A stretch of 64,000 nt of DNA, taken from NCBI RefSeq assembly GCF_900090045.1, contig NC_041788.1, forward strand, positions 1,488,001-1,552,000, written 5' to 3'. Of the stretch, positions 36,944-49,702 are shown in pieces. The translations under genes were made by a program, and so were the position numbers. The notes under the pieces were generated by a model. The model was not told the DNA's origin. It made no database searches and saw only the letters and a list, made by a program, of their open reading frames with translations. Positions within the stretch are counted from its first letter, which is position 1. Each line of letters begins with the position of its first letter. The DNA comes from Plasmodium malariae. Its lineage: Eukaryota > Apicomplexa > Aconoidasida > Haemosporida > Plasmodiidae.

Positions 36944-38353
36944 ATGAATATAAAAAGAAAAAATGATTTGTATAATTGTGAAAACATGGAAAGAAGTTAC
37001 GACAATTACAACATGAAGGTAAAATTTATATAAGAAATGCATGATGCATCCTTTATTGTACTGTACTGAACGTTTTTGTATTTTTGAAAAATAATGATAC
37101 ATACATGTATGAATATAATATATATATATATATATATATAATACTTATGTATATGTGCTTTTTTTTTCTTTTTTTTTTTTTATCCATACAATATAGCTTT
37201 ATATTTAATTATATATACCTGTATTGTTTTATTTTGTTTTATATTCCTTTTGTTTGTTTTTATTTTTTAGGATAATTACAAAGCGGATGATGATAATAGT
37301 AATTATTCACCCCCCCCTTCTTAATAATTTTTTAACATTACATATGTACATAAGTATACATATATGTATAGATGCGTATTTATGTATATATATATGTGTG
37401 TATATATTTATATAGATAGATAACTAATGACTTTGCAAGTCTTTACATGTGTAAATTCGTAAAAAAAATTTTGATGAGTAACTAAAAGACATACGAACAC
37501 ACAAACACACAAACACACACCAACTTATTAAAATGAACATAGAAAAATAATTATTGAAATTTTATTGTACACGTTGTTCTTTAATTTAATAGACAAAATA
37601 AAATAAAAAAATATAGAAAAGCGTAAATTATAACGTAATAATGAATAAATTTATTAACACTAATAGAGTGGCATGTAATTTTAAAATATGTGGATGTTTC
37701 AAATTCCATCCATTCATGAATAAAGCTATCTAAGCTCGTTAAATATAAATGCAGCTTTTGCGAAATTAAAAAAAGATATTTATGTGTATATGTATAAATG
37801 TTGTATGTTTGTATGTATTATGTATGTATGTTTGTATGTATTATGTATGTATGTTTGTATGTATTATGTATTATGTATGTATGTTTGTATGTATTATGTA
37901 TGCATGTTTGTGTGTATGTATGTATGTATGTATGCATATATACACGTTTTAATATTATTTTCCATTTCAGATATAAATACCGTTAATATATACAATGATG
38001 ATTACGAGTTTGATCATTGTGATTACAACTCGAGAAATGTAAAGAATATTCATAGCAAAAATGCTGAAGATCCTGACTATTACTTGTAATAAATGAAATA
38101 TTTAAAAAAGGAGGAAAAAAAATGAATAAACAAGTGAATGATCAAAAGTATAAATTGCATAAATGCATGAGAATAGAAACAAAAAAACAAAAGAAAGAAT
38201 ATACGTGAAGAAAAATGTGAAAAAAAATTAAAAAAATTCAATGGTATTTATAAAAATGTGTACATATATATAATTTTTTTTTTTTTTTTTTTTTTACTTT
38301 TTTCTAGCTTGAAACAAAGATTGAGAGAATCGAACCACTATGGTACTTATTAG
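36944..38353 (+). CDS. Small Asn/Asp-rich protein, four exons, unknown function
   Basis: Hand-built exons 36944-37018, 37271-37298 (28 nt), 37971-38085 and 38308-38353, with phases 0, 1, 2. Acceptors are TTTTTTAG, CCATTTCAG and TTTTCTAG, and donors GTAAAA, GTAATT and GTAATA. The product is 87 aa, acidic and polar in the middle (NDDYEFDHCDYNS) with a charged C-terminal helix ending FLKQRLRESNHYGTY. I do not recognise it. The acidic body plus short C-terminal helix faintly recalls proteasome/TREX-2 subunit DSS1/SEM1, but the Trp residues of that family are missing. A TATGTTTG-type repeat lies in intron 2. Phase agreement over four exons and much higher coding complexity than the introns support a real gene. 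Confidence 0.55.
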
Positions 38354-38749
38354 AAAAAGGTTACCACTATAATTATGGACATTAATATATTTTAAATTTA
38401 TGTAATTATCTCTTTTTTAATTTTCAGTATTTTGTATAATTGTTTACTTATTTAGAAATTCTTTTTCCATTACACATATATATTTGTACTATTTTAAAAG
38501 CGACTTGCTTTTTTTTTTTTTTTATTAAATTTTATAATAAATACTATATATATATGTATAAATTTTTTTTAACATATTTTTTCAAGCGTATAATAATAAG
38601 TGTTGTCCTTAAATGAAAATTTATAAATTTGTCCTAAGAAAGTTTCTTATTTATTCATATAAACATAAACAGCAAAAAAAAAAAGAAAAAAAGGTAAGAA
38701 AAAATCAAACGAAAAAGAAATAAAAAAAAAACAAAAAAACAAATCCGAA

Positions 38750-38892
38750 TAAAACAAAACAAAACAAAATAAAAAACAAAACAAAATAAAACAAAACAAA
38801 ACAAAACAAAATAAAACAAAACAAAACAGAACAAAACAAAACAAAACAGAACAAAACAAAACAAAACAGAATAAAACAAAATAAAACAAAAA
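38750..38892. repeat. ACAAA/ATAAA pentanucleotide array
   Basis: About 28 pentamers of AACAA(A) type with scattered ACAGA and ATAAA variants, between the 36944 gene and the 39137 candidate. Confidence 0.9.
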
Positions 38893-39136
38893 AAGAACTT
38901 ATAATATTAATTTTAAAATGATCTATACCTATGTAAAAATTCCCGCATATTTTATATGTATAATAATAGTAAATGAAATAATTTGCATATATTTTTGAGA
39001 ATAGTTTTTTCACACCCCAAAGTGTTATGCCTTAAGAGTATACATCAAAAAACTTCTCTTTTGTGGATTATTAAATTTCATGAACAAAAAAAAAAAGGTA
39101 ATTTGTAAAATATTCGTTTCAAATTTTATTTAAAAA

Positions 39137-39407
39137 ATGTGTAGATATTTTGGAAGGTTGACAGTTGAAGGACGATTAGTGAACACAATAATTGCTTCGT
39201 ACAAAAAGGTGTATATATTTATTATTAAAAAATTGATATTTCAAAAATTTAATAATTATTTTAAAAGTTCAATTTATAAAAATATATTAATGTATTCTCT
39301 TTTTTTTTTTTTTTCGTAATTATTAAATAAAAAACTTTTTAAAAAAAAAGGTCTATTGTTCAAAAAGTTGGTCTCTAAATAAAAAAATTCGCTATGACAA
39401 AATATAG
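39137..39407 (+). CDS. Tiny two-exon candidate, 42 aa
   Basis: Exon 1 is 39137-39208 (MCRYFGRLTVEGRLVNTI...YKK) and exon 2 is 39351-39407 (VYCSKSWSLNKKIRYDKI). A GTGTAT donor and an AAAG acceptor join in phase 0. Exon 1 is far less AT-biased than the surroundings. The acceptor lacks a pyrimidine tract and no family is recognisable, so this is a low-confidence proposal. It could also be a chance frame or part of a longer gene. Confidence 0.25.
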
Positions 39408-39466
39408 TGTACACACACATATAAACAGTATTACAACCCCATACGCACTGTAAATATACACAAATA

Positions 39467-39531
<65 letters not shown>

Positions 39532-39634
39532 GTACTGCACCCTTTTGATGCGTTTATGTAAATTGCAGTAAAATCATTTGTCTTACTAAAAGTTATTTAC
39601 GTATTACTTATGCACACACACATATATATACCCA

Positions 39635-39678
<44 letters not shown>

Positions 39679-40145
39679 TAATATTACATGAGAGAATGTT
39701 CAAAATTGATAGGGTCTATTACTACTATAATAAATAGGAAGGAATGCGAACTCTAAGTAAATAATAAAATGCTTGTTGATTTAAAAAATGGGGGGAGAAA
39801 AAGTAACATATTAAAAGTACTCTCTGGTATTCATAAACACATACATAAAACATAAATACATACATATAGTATACATTAATAAAATCTATAAATGGTCAAC
39901 AATAATGAAACATGAATACATAAACACCAGATGAGTAAACATGAATAAGTGCATATAAACATAAATATATATATACACACATATATTATCTATATTTATT
40001 ATACATATTACATATGTATATATATATATATATATATTTTATACTGCACATACATTTCTACAAATAAGCTTTGCACACGTGTTGCGATTAATTTTTGTCC
40101 TTATTTAAAAATAGAAATAAAAAAGTAAAACATGAACTCTCACGT

Positions 40146-41840
40146 TTATTTCAAGGATACAGTTTGGCTATCATTATCAAATTTAAAAACGCCTGAACGC
40201 TTTTTAATAAAGAAACCTAATTTAACTTTGAGTCCTTCTGGTTTCTTTACCTTTCCTAACTCGGTTAATTTAGTCTTTCCATTTTTTTTTAAAAATGCAA
40301 CAAGATCTTTTTCAAATTGACTTTCATCACCTAATTTTGTTTTTTTAGATGGTGCATCATTTTTATTATCTAAAGATCTTTTATTTTTATTCTTTTTTTG
40401 TCCTTTTTCTTTTTTATCTCCTTTATTTTTTGTACCTGCATCCTCTTCGTCTTCATCTCCTTCTTCCTCTTCCTCATCTTCATCCCCTTCTTCTTCGTCT
40501 TCGTCTTCATCCCCCTCTTCATCTTCTTCTTCATCCTCTTCCTCACCTTCTTCATCATCATCTTCTTCATCATCTTCTTCATCATCATCTTCGTCTTCAT
40601 CATCTTCATCATCATCGTCATCTTCTTCATCCTCTTCATCATCATTTTTACCAACGTTTGTTTCATCATCTTCATCAGCTGCTGTATCTTTTTTTTTTTT
40701 ATTAAGTCCATTTGAAAGTGAATTTTTTAATGTATTTTTTTTTGTTAACATTCTTACTTCCTCATTTTCATATTCATCATCTTCTTCAAACTCCTCTTCA
40801 TCTTCATCTAAATTATCTTGACCAAATGAAACTTCATAATAACCAACAATATGTACTTCATTTGCACTTCCACTTGTTTTTATTTTTACATCATTTTCCA
40901 ACATCAAAAATATATCTAATGCAGTATCTTCGCATACGTTTTTCTGTAAACAGCAAATATTATAACAGCCATTTGCATCTTCTACCTGTACATATAACTT
41001 TCCTTCATCTTGTGGATTGTTTAAACATGCCCTTGACAGGTGAATAACTGAATACCCGTCCTTAATTTCTGGAACTACCGTTTCGTCCGCTTTTATCACT
41101 TTGCCTGTTCATTAAAAAAAAAAAAAAAAACAACATAAGCATTTATTAGCCGCTCATAAATGATCATATTTACAGTTCATAATTACGGAATGTACATACA
41201 TTATCCATGCATAAATATTTACACAGAACATAAATGTGAACCGTGCATAAATTTTCACATGTACAATTGAAATATATGAACAGTGCATAAATTTTCACAT
41301 GCACAAATGAAATATATGAACAGTGCATATATTTTCACATGTACAATTTAAATATATGAACGGTGCGTAAATTTTCACATGTACCATTGAAATATATTAA
41401 CTGCGCATAAATTTTCACACTTACACTATAAATGTATTAACCATGTTCACATACATAATTACAATGTAAACATTTTAAACATTCATACATGAGCACTTTT
41501 ACAATGTTGAGTGTACGCCATTGTATATATGTTCACTATATGTACATGTGAATATACATATATATATATATATGTACATATGTATGTATATATGCGTACA
41601 CATACAGCACATATATAAACATGCTTACAAAATTCATTTATATTTACTCATAAACCATGCATAAGTTAGTACAAAAAAAAAAAAAAAAAAAAAGTCAATC
41701 TTATCCAATTAAATTAAACCCTAGTTAATATGTACCTTAAGCATATTCACAATGGTGTATAGCATATGTATAAGATAAAGTACACGCGCATTTACAGTAT
41801 GCATATATATATTATATATGTAAATGTATACATATAATCA

Positions 41841-41876
<36 letters not shown>

Positions 41877-41991
41877 TATATTTAAAATGTAGAGTATGTA
41901 ATTATTCCTTTTTTAAAATACATTATCTAATATAGAACAAATAGCATCATACATTTTTGAGTTGTTTAATTATATACTTACCGTAAAACAT
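40146..41991 (-). CDS. Nucleoplasmin-like acidic protein (putative histone chaperone)
   Basis: Exon 1 is only 10 nt (41982-41991: ATG TTT TAC G), the intron is 41105-41981 with GTAAGT donor and AACAG acceptor, and exon 2 is 40146-41104. The product is 322 aa. The splice restores MFYGKVIKADETVV, matching the FWGxxVxPG start of nucleoplasmin-like (NPL) domains. Residues about 1-95 fit the NPL beta-barrel (YSVIHLSRACL, GKLYVQVED, VHIVGYYEV). A long Asp/Glu tract follows (about 165-235), then a Lys-rich linker and a C-terminal 55-residue block (FEKDLVAFLKKNGKTKLTEL...) that looks like a small winged helix. NPL proteins with acidic tracts bind histones; some carry an FKBP domain, absent here. It is probably nuclear or nucleolar (inference). 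Confidence 0.85.
41239..41432. repeat. 40-bp minisatellite in NPL gene intron 1
   Basis: About five diverged copies of a 40-bp unit containing GTGCATAAATTTTCACATGT, inside the 877-bp first intron of the nucleoplasmin-like gene. Confidence 0.9.
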
Positions 41992-44900
41992 TTTGTACTA
42001 TATTTTTTTTTTTTTTTCAAAAAAATTATCTTCTTTCTATATGATGTTATTATAAAACTTTAAAAATAAGTTTAACAAATATGTGTTTTCGCAAATTAAA
42101 AATAAACAATTAAAGTTTTTGTTTTCCTTTACAAATTATTTCTTAAGTTAAATTTTGAAATTTTATTGTGGATTGGGTAGGGCAATTTTCTTCGAATATA
42201 ATATATTATTTTTATTTTATAATAACTTCTATTTTTTAATATCAAAATAAATTTATTCCAAGATTTAATGAAATGTAAGTATGTTTATTATATAACAATA
42301 AGTGAAACACCATAAAAAATTATCTTAATTAAGGGTATGTATAAATGAATGTATGTTTGTATATATATGTATGCGAAAAAAAAATTTTTTTTTTTATGAT
42401 GAAAACACATGGGTGTTATTTGTTATATACATACATTGTTTATGTACCTATATATATATTTAGAATACAGTGTTATGTTTTCTTCAGGTGTTAAACGTCA
42501 TTTTTTATTATACATTTATTATATTTACTTTTTTATCTTGTTTTTATTTATGGCTATAAATCCTTAAAAAGGCCAATAAAAAAAAAAAAAAAAAAAAAAA
42601 AGGATCGCATGCAATCTGATAAGAAGAGGTTAAATGGTATTAAACAAGCTTTTTTTTTTTTTTTTTTTTTTTTTTCCATTGATTTTGTTATTCTCATCTT
42701 ATATATAAAAAGGTGGGGGACGGGGCGGAAAGATGTATATAGCTTTTTTAAAGGAGTTTTAAGAATAACTATAAAGTTATTACAGTATACAGATTTTTCT
42801 TTTTTAAATTTACTTTAAAATGAATAACAATTAGTACAAAAAAATAGCAGTTTTGTTGTTAAAAAATGCACAAAATAACTGCATAAGCATTTTACATGCT
42901 TACATATAGCATGTAAGTAATATTATATTTTATGTATAAATTTAATTATATACATACAACATATATATTTATATAAATATGTATCATATTAGCAAAAATA
43001 CATCTACATTTTTCCGTTCGAAAAATATTAATGCAGCGTTTACTTGCAACGGACACCTAGCCTTTCCATGTACCAGCAAAATTCAAGTGAAAGAGTGTAT
43101 AAGTCATCATATACATAAAATAATGAGAATAAAATGAAATTCTACATAAAACGTTACATATATAGAGATATTATATATGCATGTATCATATATATATATA
43201 TATACATATAACATAATATCTTTTAATGGAAAAAATATTTTTTCCTTATAAATATGAGATATATATACACAAAAAAAAAAAAAAAATAGCATCCCTTTTT
43301 TAACGTTTGTAGATCACGAATATATTAATAATAATTAACAATTGAAAAAATTAATAAATCTACATGTAAAAAATATATGAGAAAGTTTAATTTTTTTTTT
43401 TTTTTATATATAATATCGATACTTTTAATTCGTATTTTTTATGTGGAATTGTTATACTTTTCAACTCAATCATTAAAAATTTGAAGTATTTACTAAATTA
43501 TATGTTGTACACATACATTGTACATGTATACAACTAGTTGATAGTTGCGTTTTATTTTTTTACAAAACTATTGTATTCATGATATCCCCTTGTTTTTGTA
43601 GAACATATTTGGTAATTTGTAGTTTTTTAAAGAAATTAAAAAAAAAAAAAAAAAAAAAATTATAAATTGGAAAAATTTTAATTTAACTTGATTATTTTAA
43701 AATTGCTGTCATATATAATACTCAGTTTTGTTTTTAAATTATACATTTTTTGTGTGTCCTTTATTTATTATGTATCAGTAGGATATATAATTAAATAACT
43801 ATTCCTTTGCGTATATATGAACAAATATGTATAAGTAAGAGAGTACTTTATACGTACATAATACAACTCAATAGGAATGTTTATTTTTTTTTTTTTTTTC
43901 ATGCCATTTTTTTAGACTCTTGTAGACAAAAAAAAAAAAAAAAAATATTTTAAATAGCAAAATTTACGTATTACATAAAATAAAATACGTGTTTTTTTCA
44001 TCACTTCATTTCCCCTTTTTTTATTTTTTTAATTTTTTATTTTATTTTAATTATTAACAAACCACCTTTCCTGCTTTTTAATAGTTATTTCATAAATGTA
44101 GAAAAAAATGTTAAGGTATACGATATGAACCATACGCATAAAAAGGAATTAATAACAATCTAGCAGCTTAATACAGTTTTAGTAGTTTTAAGTGTTACAT
44201 TTGAGTAGCCTATATATTAGTAGTATCTTATCAATCTTTTATTTGATAACATGTAGATAACAAATAAAACTATCACGCCATTTTGTTGGCTAATTAAAAA
44301 ACAAATATTTTTCGAACTGTTCATTTTTTAAAAATTGGAAAATTGGCCTACCATATATCATTAAAAAAAAAAAAAAAAATGAAAAATATGGAAATTTCAC
44401 ACAGTGAACAAATTAAAAAATTATCTCCTGCATATTTATTAAAAATTATTTTAAAATATCAAAAATTTTTAAACATATTTTATCAAAATTTGTCCCTTAT
44501 ATATTTATTTTAACAACTGGTGTATATTATATGCAGAGGAAGCATTTTTTTTTTTGTTTCATTGTTTTTTCCCCTTTTTTTCATATTTTACATATCAATA
44601 AATCATCTTACATATACATATATATATATACATATTACACATATATTTTTTATATTGCGAATGTTGCCTACTTGCATGCTGTGTTTTTTCAATTTGCCAT
44701 ACTTATTATATTTAGCACACATTTATTACATTTAAGTTAAAAAAATATAATAAAATAAAATATTAAAAAATGTAAGGTCGTTTTAAAAATATCACAGTGC
44801 GAAAAAGAAAAAGAAAAGAAAAAAAGAAGTATATTAAGGAAATGTCAAAAAAAGAAAAAAAAGAAACGTGCTTAAGAAATGTCAGAAAAAGGGAGAACAA

Positions 44901-45463
44901 ATTTAAAAGTTGAAAAATAAATATTAAAAGAAGTTTTAAGTTTTTTAAATATAAAAATACAAAGTCGAATATGGCTCTTACATAATTTGAACAGTGCAAA
45001 ATTTGTTCCTTTTAAACATAAGAACATCACTACTGTCAAGTAGGCAAAAACACATTTTAACTCCGTGTATTGATGATATGTTGTTTTATTTTAATAATAT
45101 ATAATTAAATTGCACTATATTTAAATTTAGGAAAATATTCTAAGAAATTTATTTGGTTTCAAGTTTTACTTTGTTTATTTATCAGTTTTCTCATTTTAAA
45201 GCCTCTCCATTTTTAGTCTATTCACTGTAAGCATATGTATTGTGAGAATACTCATTGTAAAAGCGTTTTCACTGTAAGCAATTTCATTGTAAAAGCATAT
45301 CCATTTTTAGCCCATTTATTGTGAAAGCATATCCATTTTTAGCCTATTAATTGTAAGCTGTGCCATTTTTGGCTCATTACTTTTTTTTTCCTTTTTTGTA
45401 ACCACATTTATGAGAAAAATCAAGAAACATTTAACGCTACTGTTTTTACTTAAAATAAAAAAT
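41992..45463. other. Divergent intergenic region, NPL / NudC
   Basis: About 3.5 kb of T- and A-runs and TA tracts. Besides the 42609 candidate, a short frame at 44379-44513 (MKNMEISHSEQ...) and a GC-richer patch at 43010-43110 are the only non-repetitive points. Diverged repeats with CATATCCATTTTTAGCC-like sequence lie at 45190-45370 just upstream of NudC. Confidence 0.5.
42609..42818 (+). CDS. Tiny candidate gene, 41 aa spliced or 69 aa unspliced
   Basis: Open frame from ATG 42609 to TAA 42818. A possible intron (42629-42712, GTTAAA donor, AAAAAG acceptor) removes the poly-T run and joins MQSDKK to RWGTGRKDVYSFFKGVLRIT... in frame. The segment after the T run is unusually GC-rich for an intergenic region (GGTGGGGGACGGGGCGG). 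No family recognised and no pyrimidine-rich acceptor, so this is tentative. Confidence 0.25.
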   Translation: MQSDKKRLNGIKQAFFFFFFFFSIDFVILILYIKRWGTGRKDVYSFFKGVLRITIKLLQYTDFSFLNLL

Positions 45464-47042
45464 ATGAAAAGCGAAAAACATGAAAATATGTTGATGGCTA
45501 TAGCCCAAGATTTTACCTCCATAGATGATTTAATAGAAACGTTTTTATCATTTCTAGAATGTAAGACTGATTATTTTCATTTAATGATGAGTGAAGACGA
45601 TATACAAACTCTATCTAAAAGATATGATGGCGATATACTAAAAAACATTTTAAGTAATAATAGACGTGGGTTTAAAGCACATAACAGGGAACAAAATTTA
45701 ATGAAATTATTTCGAAAACATCAATTAAATTATATAATTAAAGAACAACCTTATATAATTGAAAATGAAGAAATAAAAAATAAATATTTACCACCTTGCG
45801 ATGAATTAAAAAAATTAAATAATTTTAAAATTCTAGAGACTAAGAATACACAAAAGGCGGAGCAAGAAAAAAGAGACTCTGCACCAATTCCATTTAATAC
45901 CGTTACAAGTAACATAACAAAATATTTTTTTATAGGGCGAAAAAAAATAAAAAATGGAAGAAGCTGATAATAATGTTGTTCCTGTACATGTTCATTTTTT
46001 CCAAATATTGTCATTTACATAACTAAGCATACATGTATACACCTATACATGTACACTTACATATATATATATATATATATACCCGCGTGTACGCATGCAC
46101 ATTTTTGCGGCCTAGGTGAAAATCATATATCAACATGGAACGGCGGGAAAACTGAAAAATATTTTTGGAATCAGACTTTAAACGAAATAAACATAGAAAT
46201 GCCCATGTATAAAGAAGTTAAAACTAGCGAAATAAACGTTGAAATATCGAATAAAAATATGAAAGTCTGTCACTTGAGTAAGCTGAAAAGGAAAAAAAAA
46301 AAAAAAAGAAAACTAACCAGTAATATGCTAATGCATAAAGTAAATGTGATATGATTAAATATATTTGACTGTTTTATTTTCTTTTTTACCTTTTTCCTTT
46401 TGTTCTTTTTCAAGACGAACTAAAATTGGAAGGGACCTTTTATGAAGAAGTCAACAAACAGGAATGTATGTGGAATATAGAAGATAAAAAGAAAATAATA
46501 TTTTTTTTAGAAAAAAAAAGAGAAAATTGGTGGCCTTGTGTATTAAAGGGAGATCCTGAAATCGACACAACAAAAATCGAATCAAAAAAGAATTTAACCG
46601 ATTTTGATGAAAAAACGCAAGGAGAAATAAGGAAATTTTTGCATAAACAGAAATTGTAATTTTACTTGAAAAAAAAATATATATATATATATTTGCATTA
46701 TATCTTATTTTTATTCGTAAAAATAGATACTCTAAAACGTTTGAAGGCTTGATTTTACATTTACATTGGTTTTCAAATAGCGTCTACACGTATATGTATA
46801 TATCTATAAATGGTTTAATAAAAATTTCTATATATGCGGAAAATATAACCGCTTAAAAATTAAAACAATATATACAATTAATAAATCGATTTAGTATGTC
46901 ATCCTAGAATTAACATATCTTTTTTTTCCTTTTTTTTTTTTTGTGCAGAAAAAATGAAGATATTGCATCATCTGAAGAATTAAGAGAAGAGGTTTTGCTA
47001 AAAAATGTGATGGATAAAAAAAGATATCCATTTATCAATTAA
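45464..47042 (+). CDS. NUDC: NudC family nuclear movement protein, 4 exons
   Basis: Exons are 45464-45908, 46116-46277, 46415-46655 and 46949-47042, with phases 1, 1, 2 and GT..AG introns, giving 313 aa. The N-terminal helical NudC_N region has MLMAIAQDFTSIDDLIETFL and FLECKTDYF. The CS (p23-like) domain has KYFWNQTLNEINIEMP, IEMPMYKEVK and VEISNKNMKVCHL in exon 2, then DGxLYxxV-like EGTFYEEVNKQECMWNIED and the ENWWPCVLKGDPEIDTTKI block in exon 3. Exon 4 gives the family C-terminus (SSEELREEVLLKNVMD). NudC proteins are Hsp90 co-chaperones acting with dynein and LIS1. I start at 45464 rather than the upstream ATG at 45410 because the family begins close to MLMAIAQ. Confidence 0.92.
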
Positions 47043-47846
47043 AAATTTTGCTAAACGAATGTTAATAGAAATTTCAGTTAAATATTTAAAGAATATTTTA
47101 ATTTAAATCTCATAACTTGAAGGTAAAAATCTGTATGTCTGCAAAAGGACATTCAGGCGGCTATGTATCTGTGTATGTATGTATGTATGTATGTATGTAT
47201 GTATGTATGTATGTATGTATGTATGTATGTATGTATAAACATGTAAATATTCTCCGCAATATCGCTTCCCGCTTATGTGTAATTTTTTTTGGTTAGTTAA
47301 TATTTGTCAAAACATAATAATTCTGTCGAAAAAGGAATTTTAAAATATACTTTTTTAAGAATTATATATTATTTTAAAAAGAAAAAAAAAAAAAAAAAAA
47401 AAAAGGCGTAACAACCTGTATCGTTCATAATTTAACATATATTTTTTTTCTTTTTTTTTTGATATATATTTATTAACCCACACTTAATCAAATTCATTTG
47501 ATCAGTATTCCCTTGATGACAACTTTATATTTCAGTAAAATGAAAAACAAAATTCTAATGGCTAATGCAAAGTTAAATTTAATTCAAACGTTTTGTAGAA
47601 GATATATTAGTATTTCATTCTGTTATTAAGTTGATAATGGATCTAGTTTTTTTGCAATTTTTATAGGCCATGTCAAAAAAAAAATAATAATAAAATAAAT
47701 AAATTGTATCAACATTTTTAATTACTTGTGTTTGAGTTTACTCATTATAAGGGAATGTATTGAATCGGAATAGTACACTATAACTGGTCTTTGTAAAGTG
47801 GAACAATAGCACATATGATATAAAAAAGGAATCGAAATAAAACAAA
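47043..47846. other. Intergenic region downstream of NudC
   Basis: Holds a TATG tetranucleotide tract of about 60 bp (47172-47235), an A run (47382-47404) and a short non-repetitive patch (47540-47630) with a 29-codon frame that I do not call. Confidence 0.5.
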
Positions 47847-48163
47847 ATGAGTTATGAAATATACTTTCATTATTGTGTCGAACACCAGTTATTTATTTTA
47901 TCGCATGATCTGGTCAGGTTGTTTTTCACGTCTTTTTTCACGCCTTTTTCAAATTATTTTGTTTGTTATTCTTCTATATTTGGATTACATTTTCCTAGTA
48001 TTTTCTTTTTTTTTTTTATGAACTGTTCATGTAAAATTAAAAAAGGCTATAACTAATTGCAATATCTCTATGTCTACTATATGAAAAGTGAAAGAGGTAT
48101 TTGCATTAATCTATCTTTTCTTATTTTATAGATAAGCGACAGTTGTTCTTTAATGACTTTTTT

Positions 48164-48195
<32 letters not shown>

Positions 48196-48606
48196 ACATA
48201 TATATATTTACATACATATATATAAACATATATATATTTACATACATATATATAAACATATATATATTTACATACATATATACATACATATATACATACA
48301 TATATACATATATACATACATATATACATATATACATATATACATACATATATACATATATACATATATACATACATATATACATATATACATACATACA
48401 TATATATATATAAATATACTCATTTAAGGCTACACGCGCATTCAACATATGATATTTTTTAGGAGCTTTTGTTATTTTCAGGAAGTTATAATTTTAACGT
48501 TTATATGTCATCAAATGAAGAACAATGCTATAATTTTCTTCTACGCCAATATATATTAAAAATGGCAAATAAAAAAAAAATGCAGTTTTTTACTTACTCG
48601 ATATAA
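47847..48606 (+). CDS. Uncertain multi-exon gene, unknown function
   Basis: Candidate exons are 47847-47912 ([20 protein letters not shown]..), 48132-48164 ([11 protein letters not shown]) and 48463-48606 ([20 protein letters not shown]...), all joining in phase 0 and giving 80 aa. The first donor (GTCAGG) is weak. More coding-like sequence follows at 48739-48810 (FVVWKKDCHKVVPNEILYRN frame) and 48984-49012 (RRMLFITSV then stop), joined by a plausible GTGTAA..ATAG intron, but I could not connect it in phase with the third exon. The gene may therefore extend to 49012. No family recognised. TATACA-type repeats fill intron 2 (48168-48420). Confidence 0.35.
48168..48418. repeat. TATACATA/TATATACA repeat
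   Basis: About 250 bp of interleaved ATATAC and ATATATAC units (with TATTTACATA interruptions), open in several frames. It lies in intron 2 of the 47847 candidate. Confidence 0.9.
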
Positions 48607-49671
48607 TACACAAATATATAAATGCTTATGTAAATGCGTATATATGTGCTGTAAAAAGTTCTTTTTTTACTAATTTCTCTATAATGTATATTTCCCTATT
48701 AACAATAATGACGTAATATTTGTTGTTTGGAAAAAAGATTGTCATAAAGTGGTTCCAAATGAAATATTGTATAGAAATCATTGCAAAGAATTGAATATTA
48801 TAAGGTGTAAAATTTTGTATATAATTTCTTTGGTTTGTTATCTTTTTGTTTTTTTGTGTTTTTTCTTTTTTCTTTTTTCTTTTTTCTTTTTTCCTTTTTC
48901 CTTTTTCCTCCTTTTTGGATATAATGTGAATTCTTTTCATTTATTTTTTTTCAATTTTTCCAACTATAAAAATTGTACAAATAGGAGAATGCTATTTATA
49001 ACATCTGTGTAATATTTTTTATTTTTAAAAACAATTTAACATGTAAAAAAAGAAAAAAATATTGCATTCAAATATTAAGGAACTTTATAATTTGTGGAAA
49101 ATTCTACAACAATAAATAAAGAAAAAATTTTAGTAAAATTATTCACTTTATAACAATTTAATACTTCACACAAAAAAAAAAAAAAAATTGTATACACATA
49201 TTAATGTGCACGTAAATACGCGTTTATATGTACATTTTTGTTTACGTACACAAATACATATACATATATATATGTGTATATATATATAAATGTAAACACA
49301 ATTAGAGCATATAAAAACGGAGCATGTATATGTTTCGTATAAAGATATAATTTTTATTCGAATGGATTTGTTCTTTTTTCGTACCTTTTATTATGTTTCC
49401 GTTTTTATTATATTGTGTGTTTCTCTAAATTGCACTTTGCACTTGCCAACAGAAGTTTCATTAGCAGTAACATCGTAAGATAGCCATGCTTCTTTCCTTT
49501 CTCTCTTTCTTTTTTTTTTTTTTAACAGATTAATTGTAGTAAGAATAGAATTATTTATTTTTTTCATCTTCGCATATAATGGAAAAAATAAAATAAAACA
49601 ACGTATATTTCTTATGAAAACGTTCATACTTAGCACGTCTATCAGTTTTTCTATTTCCATTTGAATTTCTA

Positions 49672-49702
<31 letters not shown>

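Larger units (their letters stand above)
38354..40145. other. Intergenic region between convergent genes
   Basis: Apart from the 42-aa candidate at 39137, this holds an AACAAA-type array (38750-38892), a TA tract of nearly 60 bp (39473-39529) and another at 39636-39670. ORFs over the array (Phe/Cys/Leu/Val) are artefacts. Confidence 0.5.

Noticed and set aside
40349..41047. Plus-strand and alternate minus frames over the acidic tract
   Set aside because: Result from GAA/GAT codon repeats of the nucleoplasmin-like gene.
44379..44513. 44-codon frame MKNMEISHSEQIKKL...
   Set aside because: Only the first 20 codons look protein-like; the rest is Ile/Lys/Tyr from AT DNA and no splice site extends it.
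49391..49660. Minus-strand 89-codon frame with a protein-like end
   Set aside because: Interrupted by a Lys-rich run from a poly-T tract; no coherent exon structure, conservation unknown.
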